NCBI RefSeq assembly: GCF_030512175.1
Contig: NZ_JAULBL010000002.1
Location: forward strand, 556,149-620,148
Origin: Paeniglutamicibacter sulfureus
GTDB lineage: Bacteria; Actinomycetota; Actinomycetes; Actinomycetales; Micrococcaceae
Reading direction: 5' to 3'
Length of the DNA stretch: 64,000 nucleotides
Shown: positions 1 to 8,454 of the stretch, one piece after another
Layout: each line of letters starts with the position of its first letter
How positions within the stretch are numbered: position 1 is the stretch's first letter
Made by a program: the position numbers and the translations under genes
The notes under the pieces: model-generated
The model's input: the letters and a program-made list of their open reading frames with translations, nothing else
Told to the model about the DNA's origin: nothing
Database searches by the model: none

Positions 1-1
1 G

Positions 2-649
2 CGGACCATCATCGAGGCGAAGTCCCAGGAGGTGCGCTCGATCTTCGACGTGCATCGGACCAGCGAGGTCTTCAAGAAGATCGCCAACGACCCCCGCGTT
101 GTGGGCCGGGCCCGGCAGATCCTGGGCTCGGAGGTCTATATCCACCAGTCCCGGGTGAACTTCAAGCCTGGCTTCGAGGGCAAGGAATTTTCCTGGCACT
201 CGGACTTCGAGACCTGGCACGCCGAGGACGGCATGCCGGACCCGCGGGCGGTGAGCATCTCGATCTCGCTGACCGACAACTACACGTTCAACGGGCCGTT
301 GATGATCATGCCCGGCTCGCACAAGAAGTTCATTTCCTGCGGTGGCGAAACGCCGGAGGACAACTACAAGAAGTCCCTCATCATGCAGGGAGCAGGAACC
401 CCTGACAAGGAGACGCTGACCCGGTTCGCCGATGAATACGGGATTGACGTGCTCGAGGGCAAGGCCGGCGGGGCAGTGATGTTCGATTCGAACTGCATGC
501 ACGCCTCGAACGGCAACGTGAGCCCGTACCCGCGCTCGAACATCTTCATCGTGTTCAACAGCGTCAAAAACACGTTGGTCGAACCGTTCGGCGCGGACCA
601 GCCGCGCCCGGACTACATCGGGGTCCGGGACTTCACCCCGGCCGGCTAG
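2..649 (+). CDS. ectD: Ectoine hydroxylase EctD, C-terminal part (gene enters from the left edge)
   Basis: Fe(II)/2-oxoglutarate dioxygenase that converts ectoine to 5-hydroxyectoine, a cytoplasmic compatible solute. About 215 residues are visible of a family length near 300, and the open frame runs off the left edge. The iron motif H-x-D is seen in FSWHSDFETWH, the distal iron histidine in NCMHASNGN, and the 2-oxoglutarate-binding arginine in YPRSN. The conserved segments VYIHQSRVNFKPGF and LMIMPGSHKKF are typical of EctD and separate it from phytanoyl-CoA hydroxylases. The ectABC genes would be expected to the left, outside the window. The stop codon overlaps that of the convergent next gene. 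Confidence 0.95.
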   Translation, partial: RTIIEAKSQEVRSIFDVHRTSEVFKKIANDPRVVGRARQILGSEVYIHQSRVNFKPGFEGKEFSWHSDFETWHAEDGMPDPRAVSISISLTDNYTFNGPLMIMPGSHKKFISCGGETPEDNYKKSLIMQGAGTPDKETLTRFADEYGIDVLEGKAGGAVMFDSNCMHASNGNVSPYPRSNIFIVFNSVKNTLVEPFGADQPRPDYIGVRDFTPAG

Positions 650-1101
650 CTCCGGCGTCCGGCTTCGGGCCGTTCCCAGGACTCGATGTCCCCGGGGACG
701 GCCCCGAAGGCGGGATGCAGCCGGGGCGGATCATCCGCTGCCAACAGGGCCTCGCGATCCGGATCGCGCATCGCCAGCTTGCCCAGCAGGTGCTCGCGCT
801 CGTAGCCGACCTGACCGGCGGTGACCGTCAGCAGGCGGATCGGGCCGCGGGCAGGCGGGCGCAAAACCAATGCCCGGTTGAAGTTATAGCCGCGCGCATC
901 TGCCTCCAGGGCGATGCCCTCGAGGTAGTTTCCGACCGCGGCGAGTGGATCTTCCGTGGCCCGGAAACGCTGTAATTGCGGGTGGTTCCGGTAGCCCGTG
1001 GTCTTTCCGTCCAACACCTTTTGCGCCAACAGGGTTTCCCGCCAGCAGGCGAGCAGGCCCTTAGTGTCCAGGTATTGGGGGTGCAGGCTCCATAGGCGCA
1101 T
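646..1101 (-). CDS. Pyrimidine dimer DNA glycosylase (endonuclease V/DenV-like)
   Basis: 151 residues starting MRLWSLHPQYLDTKGLLACW, the hallmark N-terminus of the Pyr_excise family, in which the residues near the N-terminus form the active site. The family cuts the glycosyl bond of UV-induced cyclobutane pyrimidine dimers and nicks the abasic site. Further family segments include LLAQKVLDGKTTGYRNHPQL. The length is normal for bacterial members. It is transcribed convergently with ectD and the two stop codons share two bases. Activity on dimers is inferred from the family. Confidence 0.85.
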   Translation of the reverse strand: MRLWSLHPQYLDTKGLLACWRETLLAQKVLDGKTTGYRNHPQLQRFRATEDPLAAVGNYLEGIALEADARGYNFNRALVLRPPARGPIRLLTVTAGQVGYEREHLLGKLAMRDPDREALLAADDPPRLHPAFGAVPGDIESWERPEAGRRS

Positions 1102-1192
1102 CCACCCATCCTAGCGATGCGCCGGAAACACCGGGTCGCCAGGTGCCGTAAACAACAGCGGACTTTCCGCGCGGCTCTGGTGCAATGGTGGG

Positions 1193-1639
1193 ATGAATGA
1201 AGAAACCTCACGCGAAAATGCAGGCCAGGGAACAGGTGAGCCCTTCGAACTCTCCTTGCAGCTGCGCTGGTCGGACATGGACGCACTGGGGCACGTTAAC
1301 AACGCGCGAATCGTGACGCTCATGGAAGAGGCACGGCTGCGTTGGTCACGACCCGATGCGCACACCGGGCGGTTCGAATTCGGTTTGGTCGTGGCCTCGC
1401 TGCAGGTGGACTACCTCCGCCCGGTTCTCTATCGGCCGGAGATCCGCATTCGGGTCGGGGTGGTGCGCATCGGCACCAAGTCTTTCACTGTGCGCCACTC
1501 CGGTTATATGGACGGCCAGCCGGTGTTTGACGGGACCACGGTGATGGTTCCACTAGCCGAGGACGGGGTGTCATCGCGAGCGCTGAGCAAGCCGGAGCGC
1601 GGCTGGCTTGAGAGTTCGCTGATCCAGGCCCGGACCTGA
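1193..1639 (+). CDS. Acyl-CoA thioesterase, hotdog (4HBT) family
   Basis: 148 residues. After about 20 variable residues comes LRWSDMDALGHVNNARIVTL, the classical 4HBT motif in which the Asp after the conserved W-S-D-M is the catalytic acid and HVNN lines the active site. A single hotdog domain (about residues 22-135) follows, with the strand VDYLRPVLYRPEIRIRV. The likely role is hydrolysis of a small or medium acyl-CoA in the cytoplasm; the substrate cannot be read from sequence. The gene stands alone, with a GGTGGG stretch before ATG as a plausible ribosome site. Confidence 0.85.
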   Translation: MNEETSRENAGQGTGEPFELSLQLRWSDMDALGHVNNARIVTLMEEARLRWSRPDAHTGRFEFGLVVASLQVDYLRPVLYRPEIRIRVGVVRIGTKSFTVRHSGYMDGQPVFDGTTVMVPLAEDGVSSRALSKPERGWLESSLIQART

Positions 1640-1786
1640 TTTTCCGCACCGAAGGTTTACCGTAGCGGATCTCTTGCGCCAGAAGATCTCGGGTTCGGTG
1701 AAGACGCTTGGGCGATATCCTCTCCACGCCCTCGGATTCCGATCTCAAGCATTTTCGTTCGGCGGTACCCGGTGGAGAATTGACCC

Positions 1787-2002
1787 ATGCTTAAGGCATC
1801 CAACAGCTACCTCTGGGCTCTCGTCGTTGCCCTGTATTTTCTGGAGTACGGGGTATGGCAGCTTGCCACTGATGAATTCGGGGCCGGGGTCATTTTCACG
1901 GTGATGGCGCTCGTATGGGTTGCGCTTGCCAGAGTGCAGTATCGCAAAACTCGCGAGAAAAAGCCGAAAATGAATCCGGCGGACCGCAGGTCGGATCGAT
2001 GA
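1787..2002 (+). CDS. Small two-helix membrane protein, unknown function
   Basis: 71 residues with two hydrophobic helices (about 8-28 and 32-50), followed by a strongly basic tail rich in K and R (RKTREKKPK) that should lie in the cytoplasm. I recognise no family beyond small actinobacterial membrane proteins. The start ATG follows a GGTGGAG element. It stands apart from the flanking genes. Confidence 0.55.
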   Translation: MLKASNSYLWALVVALYFLEYGVWQLATDEFGAGVIFTVMALVWVALARVQYRKTREKKPKMNPADRRSDR

Positions 2003-2098
2003 CTCCACGGCACATGCCGTCTAATTGTCGAAGTCGACTGCACGGAAGGCTGATCCTACGGGAGCAACTGCGCGCAAATTTTCCATCACCGCCAGATT

Positions 2099-2119
2099 CA
2101 CTTGCCATAGTGACAAGTG
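2099..2119. promoter_or_regulatory. Inverted repeat over a putative -10, upstream of the membrane protein/HTH pair
   Basis: CACTTG (2099-2104) and CAAGTG (2114-2119) form perfect 6-bp arms around a 9-nt centre that contains CATAGT, a plausible -10 hexamer. Transcription would start near 2118, twenty bases before the ATG at 2138. The position fits an operator through which the HTH protein encoded at 2598 could repress its own two-gene unit. The role is inferred. Confidence 0.4.
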
Positions 2120-2137
2120 ACCATTACTCTTTCCACT

Positions 2138-2611
2138 ATGGAAAGTAACTTAAGGGGTTCGTCGCCAGAAGAGGCGGCAAATGCCCTGGACACGCTGGCG
2201 TTCGACCGTAAGCGCCTCGCAGCGAGCCTTCAGACACCGTGGGTACTCTTGGCCGCTTTCGGAGCCGTAGGCGCGTGGTGGGTCTCAACGGCTGCGACCA
2301 CCAACCCCGGTGAGAACTATGACCCGCCCTCCAGCAGCTGGCTGGCTCTCGTCGGGGCACTTGTGGTGGCACACCTAATCAGGCGCGAGACCGGTGTTGG
2401 CTTTCGCACTATGGGCGCGCATGCCAGCTGGGCTCTGGGCGGGATCGTTGCCAGCTGTCTTGCGCTCTTCAGCGTCTCACTCGGCTTCGTCTCGTTCGGT
2501 CTGCGGTGGCCGGTCGCATTGGCTAGCTTGGCCGCGTTTGCAACGACAACGTGGTTGGCCGGTGTCGCCTATCGGTCGGCAGTGGAGTTGTTGGCACGTG
2601 AACGAGGCTAG
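2138..2611 (+). CDS. Predicted membrane protein paired with an HTH regulator
   Basis: 157 residues from ATG 2138 (an upstream in-frame GTG at 2117 is possible but falls at the predicted transcription start). A short soluble N-terminus (EEAANALDTLAFDRKRLAASL) precedes four hydrophobic segments at about residues 35-52, 69-82, 96-117 and 121-143. Actinobacterial membrane proteins of this type commonly overlap an HTH_34 regulator gene, as here, where the next gene begins inside its last codons. The function is unknown; such pairs are often autoregulated. Confidence 0.7.
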   Translation: MESNLRGSSPEEAANALDTLAFDRKRLAASLQTPWVLLAAFGAVGAWWVSTAATTNPGENYDPPSSSWLALVGALVVAHLIRRETGVGFRTMGAHASWALGGIVASCLALFSVSLGFVSFGLRWPVALASLAAFATTTWLAGVAYRSAVELLARERG

Positions 2612-2903
2612 GTTCGATGACGTCATCCACGCCCCCGTGCGGTTGCGCATCTGCGGACTCCTGCGTCGGGTCGACCGTCTCGACTTCGCAGTGCTGCGAG
2701 ATGCGCTGGAGGTCGCTGACGCCACGCTTTCCAAACACGTGAAGATCCTCGCCACGGCCGGCTACGTCTCATCTGGCAAAGCAGCATCCTCGGATCGCAG
2801 CGACGCTCGCCAGATCACTTGGTTGTCCCTCACCGGGGCGGGGAGGTCCGCCTTCGACGCACACGTGCGGGAACTTCGGAAGATCGCGGGGCCATCCAGC
2901 TGA
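2598..2903 (+). CDS. Winged-helix transcriptional regulator (HTH_34 type)
   Basis: 101 residues from GTG 2598, which overlaps the preceding gene by 14 bp and sets up translational coupling. HAPVRLRICGLLRRVDRL begins the domain; VADATLSKHVKILATAGYV is the recognition helix and following turn, and the wing (SSDRSDARQITWLSLTG) ends with a C-terminal helix. This is the MarR/ArsR-like HTH_34 domain as a single-domain protein. It probably regulates its own operon with the membrane protein upstream. A longer reading of the frame exists, but it lies inside the upstream gene and is not protein-like. Confidence 0.85.
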   Translation: MNEARFDDVIHAPVRLRICGLLRRVDRLDFAVLRDALEVADATLSKHVKILATAGYVSSGKAASSDRSDARQITWLSLTGAGRSAFDAHVRELRKIAGPSS

Positions 2904-3123
2904 CAGGCTGAGGCCCGGCACGCGGATCCCGGCACACCTGACCGGTGGTCGTACTTCGGCTAGGCATTCGGAAAGCAAGGAGTCAAACGAATGCGCAAAG
3001 CGCCATTTTGGCTCGTTGGTTTTTGAGCGCCAGGCCCGGGACAACGTCAGTATCATGGAGACACTCTCGATGAGTTGAGGACGCCAAGACGAAGACACAT
3101 GAGCCAGCAGGGGGAGCCCGATC

Positions 3124-3651
3124 GTGACACACGACAAAACACCGGACACCACCCCGGACGGACACCACCTCATCATCAATGGGAGAAAGTGGAGAGCGAG
3201 CGATCCCTCCATCCCTCCGAAACTTCGCCAGGAACTCGTCGAGGAACTTATGGCCGCCCGACGAGCCGTCAAGGCCCATGAGAACGAGGCTCGGGCACGA
3301 GTCAATGATGCAAAGATCGCGCTGGGTGAGCGCGGCCAACCTTGGTGGGAGGCGCCCGAGCCCCAGGCCTTCAATGAAAGAATTTCTGCGACCATCCGAG
3401 CACTTCTGCGCAAGCGCATAGACTCGTCGATTTGCCCGAGCGAAGTCGCCCGAATCGTGAGTGGTAAGGGGGATGCTTGGCGTGACCACATGAGCAAGGT
3501 CCGTCGTGTCGCGTCCGAGATGGCTTGCCGCGGCGAGATCGTTGCAACCCAGAAGGGTATCCCGGTGGAAGCTGACAACGTTCGTGGTCCCATTCGCCTT
3601 AAGCGCGGTACCTCGGTTGGGGACATTCCCTCTGGCACCCGGTCCGAGTAG
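3124..3651 (+). CDS. DUF3253 domain protein
   Basis: 175 residues. The N-terminal part contains HHLIINGRKWRASDPSIP and ELVEELMAARRAV, a region often seen at the start of actinobacterial proteins of this family. The C-terminal part (about 88-165) carries DSSICPSEVARIV and RRVASEMACRGEIVATQKG, followed by RGPIRL, the signature of DUF3253, a small winged-helix-like domain. The start gtgacacac is preceded by an AGGGGGAG ribosome site. Biochemical role unknown; it may bind nucleic acid. Confidence 0.75.
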   Translation: MTHDKTPDTTPDGHHLIINGRKWRASDPSIPPKLRQELVEELMAARRAVKAHENEARARVNDAKIALGERGQPWWEAPEPQAFNERISATIRALLRKRIDSSICPSEVARIVSGKGDAWRDHMSKVRRVASEMACRGEIVATQKGIPVEADNVRGPIRLKRGTSVGDIPSGTRSE

Positions 3652-4145
3652 CCGAAGTCCATACCCGCATGCAGGAATCGATTTCATGTGAGAGGGACTT
3701 CGCGTGCTGGTTCGGACCCGTACGAACGGCGTATCCCCGTGCTCGGACGACAGATTGCAGTTGCGACGGGGTGACAGCCCCTATCGAGGCCTGATCACAG
3801 ATCGGTAGGCATCCGCTCTACCCGATTCATGATGTTCCGCCATCGTCACTTCCCAGCCGGACCCGAAACAGTGCTTGAGAGAGATTGACCAAGGCCAACG
3901 GGAAACTCCTTTCGTACGGGGACGGGCAATACCTGGCTGGCCGATCGATCTTGGCGTTCGCGCTAGTTTCCCGAGATTGACCGATACCGGTCCATCTAGG
4001 GTTCACAAGGTGTAGAGGCCGGCGACTGGGAACTCGAGAGGTTGTTTCCAAGGCGAAATTATGCAGCTTCTGGTTCCGGTGATCCCATGCATTGCGAAGG
4101 AACTCGAAGGATTCGGTCGCTGTCCAATGGCTCGAATCGACTGTT
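3652..4145. other. Intergenic stretch with no supported gene
   Basis: About 490 bases without a convincing reading frame. A 123-codon frame on the minus strand shows no family motif and no ribosome site and is not called. Base composition looks less GC-rich than in the flanking conserved genes, as in the ORF that follows, so this may be part of an acquired or decayed segment. Confidence 0.5.
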
Positions 4146-4634
4146 CTAGATTTCGCGAGAATCCCCGGGAGACAGACGATCTTGGAAAACCTCGTCATAT
4201 TCCATAACGGTCAACGCGGCAATCTGAACTGCTTCAATCAGTGCCAATTCCGCAGCACGGACATACGTGCTTTGGTGTTCGCTTTGCTCATCAACGACGC
4301 GCACATACCCATCTAGATAGGGAAGCACTTCAACGGCGTCGATCCCTGACTCTCGAAACCCATTGCAGACTATTCCCATTATTGAGGAAGCATCCATGCT
4401 GCGCAGGGCAGAGGACCACAGAAATGCAGCGACAGCCTCAAGAGCCGCACGCGGATGCTCGGTCTTTTCAACATCCCCTGACGGTTTGCGCACGAGGGCC
4501 GCCCGGTCATCGAGCAACTGGCGAATTATGCCTGGACGATAGAACTCGTTGGATGGTCCGATAAGACTGCCAAACCGGGCAGCCAGCATGTGAGCTGTAG
4601 AAAAGTTTTCCGGATCTAATCGGTCAGGCTGCAT
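4146..4634 (-). CDS. Hypothetical protein, no recognised family
   Basis: 162 residues from ATG 4634, chosen because AGGAG lies just upstream (complement of 4641-4645); a longer frame to 4682 is less likely. The protein looks soluble and largely helical, with an acidic composition and the segments HPRAALEAVAAFLWSSALR and ELALIEAVQIAALTVMEY, which suggest packed helices. No signal peptide or membrane segment. Codon use is less GC-biased than in the neighbours, which suggests recent acquisition. No function can be assigned. Confidence 0.5.
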   Translation of the reverse strand: MQPDRLDPENFSTAHMLAARFGSLIGPSNEFYRPGIIRQLLDDRAALVRKPSGDVEKTEHPRAALEAVAAFLWSSALRSMDASSIMGIVCNGFRESGIDAVEVLPYLDGYVRVVDEQSEHQSTYVRAAELALIEAVQIAALTVMEYDEVFQDRLSPGDSREI

Positions 4635-4858
4635 TCGAATCTCCTGATTTCTTGTCGGAATTTCGGTTATGCACCAGAACATCAGCTAACGTATCCGAAC
4701 TCAAGGTTTCGGAAGTCTCTTCCTGGAAACGAAGCTCAACTGCCGCTCAAGTCCGCAGGGCAGCGGCACTCAACCGCGTTTTTCCCCTAGTATCCAGAGA
4801 TCGGCGAGGAGACTCGGCGGAACAGCGTCTTCAGTTTCGCGTGGGTCTGGGCCGATGA

Positions 4859-6109
4859 TCAGAGGAACGGGCGCAGCGGGATGAGGATGGTTTCGCTGAT
4901 CGGCGCGGCGAAGTTCCGTTCCTTCCACTCAGTCAGTGTCAGTTCCCTGCAGTTTGTGCTGTCGATTTCGAAGATCTTTTCCATGTCGGCTGCGAATGCC
5001 CGGTCGTGGATCTCCAAGTTCGTTTCGTAGTTCCCGGTCAGGCTCAGCCGGTCGATGTTGGCGGTGCCGATTGTGGACCAGTGGCCGTCGATGGTGGCGG
5101 TCTTGGCGTGGATCATCGCGTTGCGGTAGAGCAGGACGGTCACTCCTTCGCGTAGCAAGGATGTGTAGAACCCCCGGGAGAGCCAGTCCGCAAGGACGTG
5201 GTTTGAGTCTTCCGGCTGGATAAGCCTGACGTCGACGCCCCTCTTGCTGGCAGCGATCAGGGCGCGCAGGATTTGCTTGTCCGGGATGAAGTAGGCGGTG
5301 GTGATGTAGACGTGGCTCTGCGCGCGGTTGATCGCTTCCAAGTAGATGCCCCGGATCGGGTACACCAGGTGGGCCGGGATGTTGTTCACCGTCCGGATAT
5401 GTGGGTCCCACGACTGCGGGGGGTGGTGCGGGATCTCCGGCTCTGCGCACACGGTATTCCAGACGCCCACAAAGGCCTGGCGCAGGTCCCACACGGAGGG
5501 ACCAGTGATCCGCACATGGGTGTCGCGCCATTCGGTGGCGTACAGGTCCCCGATGTTGTATCCGCCCACGAAGCCGGTCTCGTCGTCCACGACCAATAGC
5601 TTGCGGTGGTCCAGCCCGGTGCTGCGCAGCGGGGTGAACAACCTGGACGGGCGCAGGACCGGGAATCGGTAGACGTGGATCTTCGGGTGGAACCGGTAGA
5701 AAGATTGCGGAACAACGAGGTTGGCGAATCCGTCGTAGACGACGAAGACCTCCACGCCGCGCTCGGCGGCTTCGGCCAGCGCCTCCTTAAACCGCCTCCC
5801 GGTGTCGTCGGACTTCCAGATGAACGTCTCCAGGAAGACCCGGGTCTTGGCGCCCCGGATGGCGGCCAGCATATCGGCGTAGAGGTCTTCGCCGTAGGTG
5901 TAGATCGTCACCTCCGAATCCGCGACGCGTCCTTCGAATACCCCGGGCTGTGGGAAATTCGGGCGCTTCGTCCTTTGCCGGTGCTTGAAGGCATCGTAGA
6001 GGACCAAGGCGCCGACTACGGCGGCCTGCACGGCCAGGAACGCCATGACGAGTCGCGTGACCGACTTTTTCGCCGCGACTACTACGGGATCAGGTATCTC
6101 GGGAAGCAT
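4859..6109 (-). CDS. Phospholipase D / cardiolipin synthase-like protein
   Basis: 416 residues with one N-terminal membrane anchor (about 18-38) and two PLDc domains. HKD motif 1 is DHRKLLVVDDETGFVGG (His168), and motif 2 is IHAKTATIDGHWSTIGTAN (His334). This is the architecture of bacterial ClsA/B-type cardiolipin synthases, which transfer a phosphatidyl group between lipids, or of related phospholipases; the family cannot be split further by eye. A single anchor rather than two favours the ClsB/PLD-like branch. It stands alone, with short gaps on both sides. Confidence 0.85.
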   Translation of the reverse strand: MLPEIPDPVVVAAKKSVTRLVMAFLAVQAAVVGALVLYDAFKHRQRTKRPNFPQPGVFEGRVADSEVTIYTYGEDLYADMLAAIRGAKTRVFLETFIWKSDDTGRRFKEALAEAAERGVEVFVVYDGFANLVVPQSFYRFHPKIHVYRFPVLRPSRLFTPLRSTGLDHRKLLVVDDETGFVGGYNIGDLYATEWRDTHVRITGPSVWDLRQAFVGVWNTVCAEPEIPHHPPQSWDPHIRTVNNIPAHLVYPIRGIYLEAINRAQSHVYITTAYFIPDKQILRALIAASKRGVDVRLIQPEDSNHVLADWLSRGFYTSLLREGVTVLLYRNAMIHAKTATIDGHWSTIGTANIDRLSLTGNYETNLEIHDRAFAADMEKIFEIDSTNCRELTLTEWKERNFAAPISETILIPLRPFL

Positions 6110-6246
6110 GACCCCAGCATAGCGGCGGGAGAATGCCGTGCGGTGCCACAGATGACGCAGGCTGTGACTGTGGACGTGGCCAGCCGCGGATTGCCAATGT
6201 GGCGTGGCCCTTATCAGCTGGAGGCCTTGCGCGCTGGTTGGCCGCG

Positions 6247-7722
6247 TTAGTGCAGGGTGATCCAGATGGTCTTGATCTGTGTGTACTGTTCGAACGCTTC
6301 CAATCCGTTGTCTCTCCCACCGAAACCAGAGGTCTTGTACCCTCCGAAGGGCGTCGTGATGTCACCCTCGCTGTAGCCATTCACGGCAACCGTTCCGGCC
6401 CGCACTCCTCGCGCCAGTCGCAGTGCGGTGTCGATGTCTCTGCTCCAGACCGTGGCCGCCAGACCGTACTCTGTGTCGTTGGCCAGACGAAGCGCTTCAT
6501 CCAAATCGGTGAAACCAAGAACGGCGACGACCGGGCCAAAGATCTCCTCGCGGGCGACGGACATATCGGCGGTGACGTCGTCCAAGACCGTGGGTCCTAT
6601 GAACCAGCCACCGGTTTCTTCAAGGACGCGTTTCCCGCCCGTGACGATTCGGGCGCCGGCGGTCTTGGCTTGATCGATAAATCCCAAGACACGATCCATG
6701 GCGTCCTCCTCGATCATCGCCCCGATGACTGTGGCGTCCAGCGTCGGGTCACCGACTTTGCGCGCCGAGGCTTCGCGGGCCAGGGCAGCGACAAAGGGGA
6801 CCTTGAGGGATTCGTGCACCAGGATCCGTGACCCCGCTGAACAGTTCTGGCCTGCATTCCAGAACGCCGAATCGGCCAGGTCAGCAGCTATCTGGTCGAG
6901 GCGGTCGCCGTTGTCGGCGGTGATGATTTGCGGGTTTTTTCCTCCGCATTCGAGCACGATGTTCTTCAGGTTGCTGTTGGCGGAGTAGCGAAGAAATTCG
7001 CGGCCAATTTCCGTTGACCCGGTGAAAGTGATCATGTCGACGTCGTGGTGGAGGCCCAGTGCCTTGCCTGCCACATGGCCGAGTCCCGGTATGACGTTGA
7101 AGACGCCGTCCGGCAATCCCGCTTGGGTGGCAAGCTCAGCGATGCGAAGCGTAGTGAGCGATGCCAGTTCCGGCGGCTTGACCACTACGGAGTTGCCAGC
7201 CGCCAGCGCCGGCGCCAGTTTCCACATCAGCATGGCGGCCGGAAAATTCCACGGCAGTACTGCCCCGACAACGCCGATTGGTTCGCGGACGATCATTCCG
7301 AGGTGCCCCGACCCCGTGGGTGAGGTTTTGCCGAAAACCTTGTCGATGGCTTCCGCGTACCAACGCAACGTATTGATCACGTCTGGGAGATCGAAGTCCC
7401 GGCAATCAGTGATCGGTTTACCTGCATCCAGTGTTTCCAATTCCGCCAATTCCGCCACGTTTTTTTCGATCAGATCCGCGAAGCGGAGCAGGGTATTCTT
7501 CCGGACGTTGGGGTCTGCCGTGCTCCAGGCACCTGATTCAAAAGCCGTGCGGGCGGAAGCGACGGCACGGTCCACGTCGGCCGGACCGCAAGCTGCGATG
7601 TTGGCGATGGCCTTGCCGGTTGCAGGGTTGAGTGTCTCAAAGGTGGCGGCATCGCTTGCGTCAGTGAATTGTCCGTCGATATAAGCCTGCCGGTGGATGC
7701 CATCCAGGGTCGTATTTGTCAT
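6247..7722 (-). CDS. NAD(P)-dependent aldehyde dehydrogenase, PuuC/AldA-like
   Basis: 491 residues from ATG 7722, with a GAGGACCGGG element upstream; the frame stays open 107 codons further but that part is not protein-like. Catalytic residues are visible: Glu258 in LECGGKNPQ and Cys294 in FWNAGQNCSAGSRI. The cofactor loop is VLPWNFPAAM and the substrate-side motif is EEIFGPVVAV. Closest in feel to gamma-glutamyl-gamma-aminobutyraldehyde or phenylacetaldehyde-type dehydrogenases, so it probably oxidises an amine- or solute-derived aldehyde. No operon partner fixes the substrate. Confidence 0.88.
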   Translation of the reverse strand: MTNTTLDGIHRQAYIDGQFTDASDAATFETLNPATGKAIANIAACGPADVDRAVASARTAFESGAWSTADPNVRKNTLLRFADLIEKNVAELAELETLDAGKPITDCRDFDLPDVINTLRWYAEAIDKVFGKTSPTGSGHLGMIVREPIGVVGAVLPWNFPAAMLMWKLAPALAAGNSVVVKPPELASLTTLRIAELATQAGLPDGVFNVIPGLGHVAGKALGLHHDVDMITFTGSTEIGREFLRYSANSNLKNIVLECGGKNPQIITADNGDRLDQIAADLADSAFWNAGQNCSAGSRILVHESLKVPFVAALAREASARKVGDPTLDATVIGAMIEEDAMDRVLGFIDQAKTAGARIVTGGKRVLEETGGWFIGPTVLDDVTADMSVAREEIFGPVVAVLGFTDLDEALRLANDTEYGLAATVWSRDIDTALRLARGVRAGTVAVNGYSEGDITTPFGGYKTSGFGGRDNGLEAFEQYTQIKTIWITLH

Positions 7723-8454
7723 TTTCCCGGTCCTCGCTGTCTGTGGTGAATATAGAGGGGGTGGATCGCTGCTCCGGTGGTGCGGCGTCGGGGTGTGGAT
7801 GTGGAAGGCTTTTCGGGCGGTTTGCCCGGCCGGTATTTCCGAGGGTGTGGGCAAGGTCGGGAACACCGCGCCGCGCGCTTGTTTCCAATTGCGGCGCTGT
7901 TCGCGGTAGCGGGGGGTGCCCACTGGGTGTGGCGACGCTTCCGGGGCTATCGCGACAAGATGTCCACGCCGTGTCGGGCTGTAAACATTCCCGCGCCATC
8001 GGTTTCTCTGTGATCTTGATGGCAGTCGACTAAAGCCTGACATCGTTCCTGGTTATCAACTCGGCTGGATCGCAGCAAATCAAGACAGCGGCCCAAGAGC
8101 AGTCCGGCACCGTGATGGTCCATGTCGGGAACCTGGCGAGGCAATTGGCGAGCGCCCGTGTTTGACGTGCCGATCATGACTGCGATTTTCGCAGCCATCG
8201 CTACTTTCCACAACACCCTCTCACGCTACCTGTGGGCGCTGGATCGGCGGAGTCTGGTCTGGAGCCGGATGTGGTCTGCCCGCCTGATCGTCAAGACACC
8301 GCATGCTTCAGCAACGGTTCAACCCATTGGCGTTTGCCTGGCTGCACCCGTAGCCGGACCATGGCCATCATTGCCGAACCGTCCCGATTTCGAACAGGTG
8401 TTGATGCGGGACCATCCTCGGGGGAACTCGTCCACCGAACCGGACAGTCGGGGC
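7723..8454. other. Long intergenic stretch without a supported gene
   Basis: About 730 bases between two minus-strand genes. Several frames are open because of GC bias, but none has a family motif, a consistent ribosome site or a codon pattern like the neighbours. The aldehyde dehydrogenase promoter should lie near 7730-7800. It could hold remains of a lost gene, but I cannot name one. Confidence 0.5.

Noticed and set aside
3827-4198. 123-codon minus-strand frame
   Set aside because: No ribosome site, no motif, and it overlaps the end of the better supported ORF at 4146-4634.
7723-8454. Several open frames, one hydrophobic in part
   Set aside because: None has a consistent start, codon pattern or recognisable family; GC bias alone explains them.
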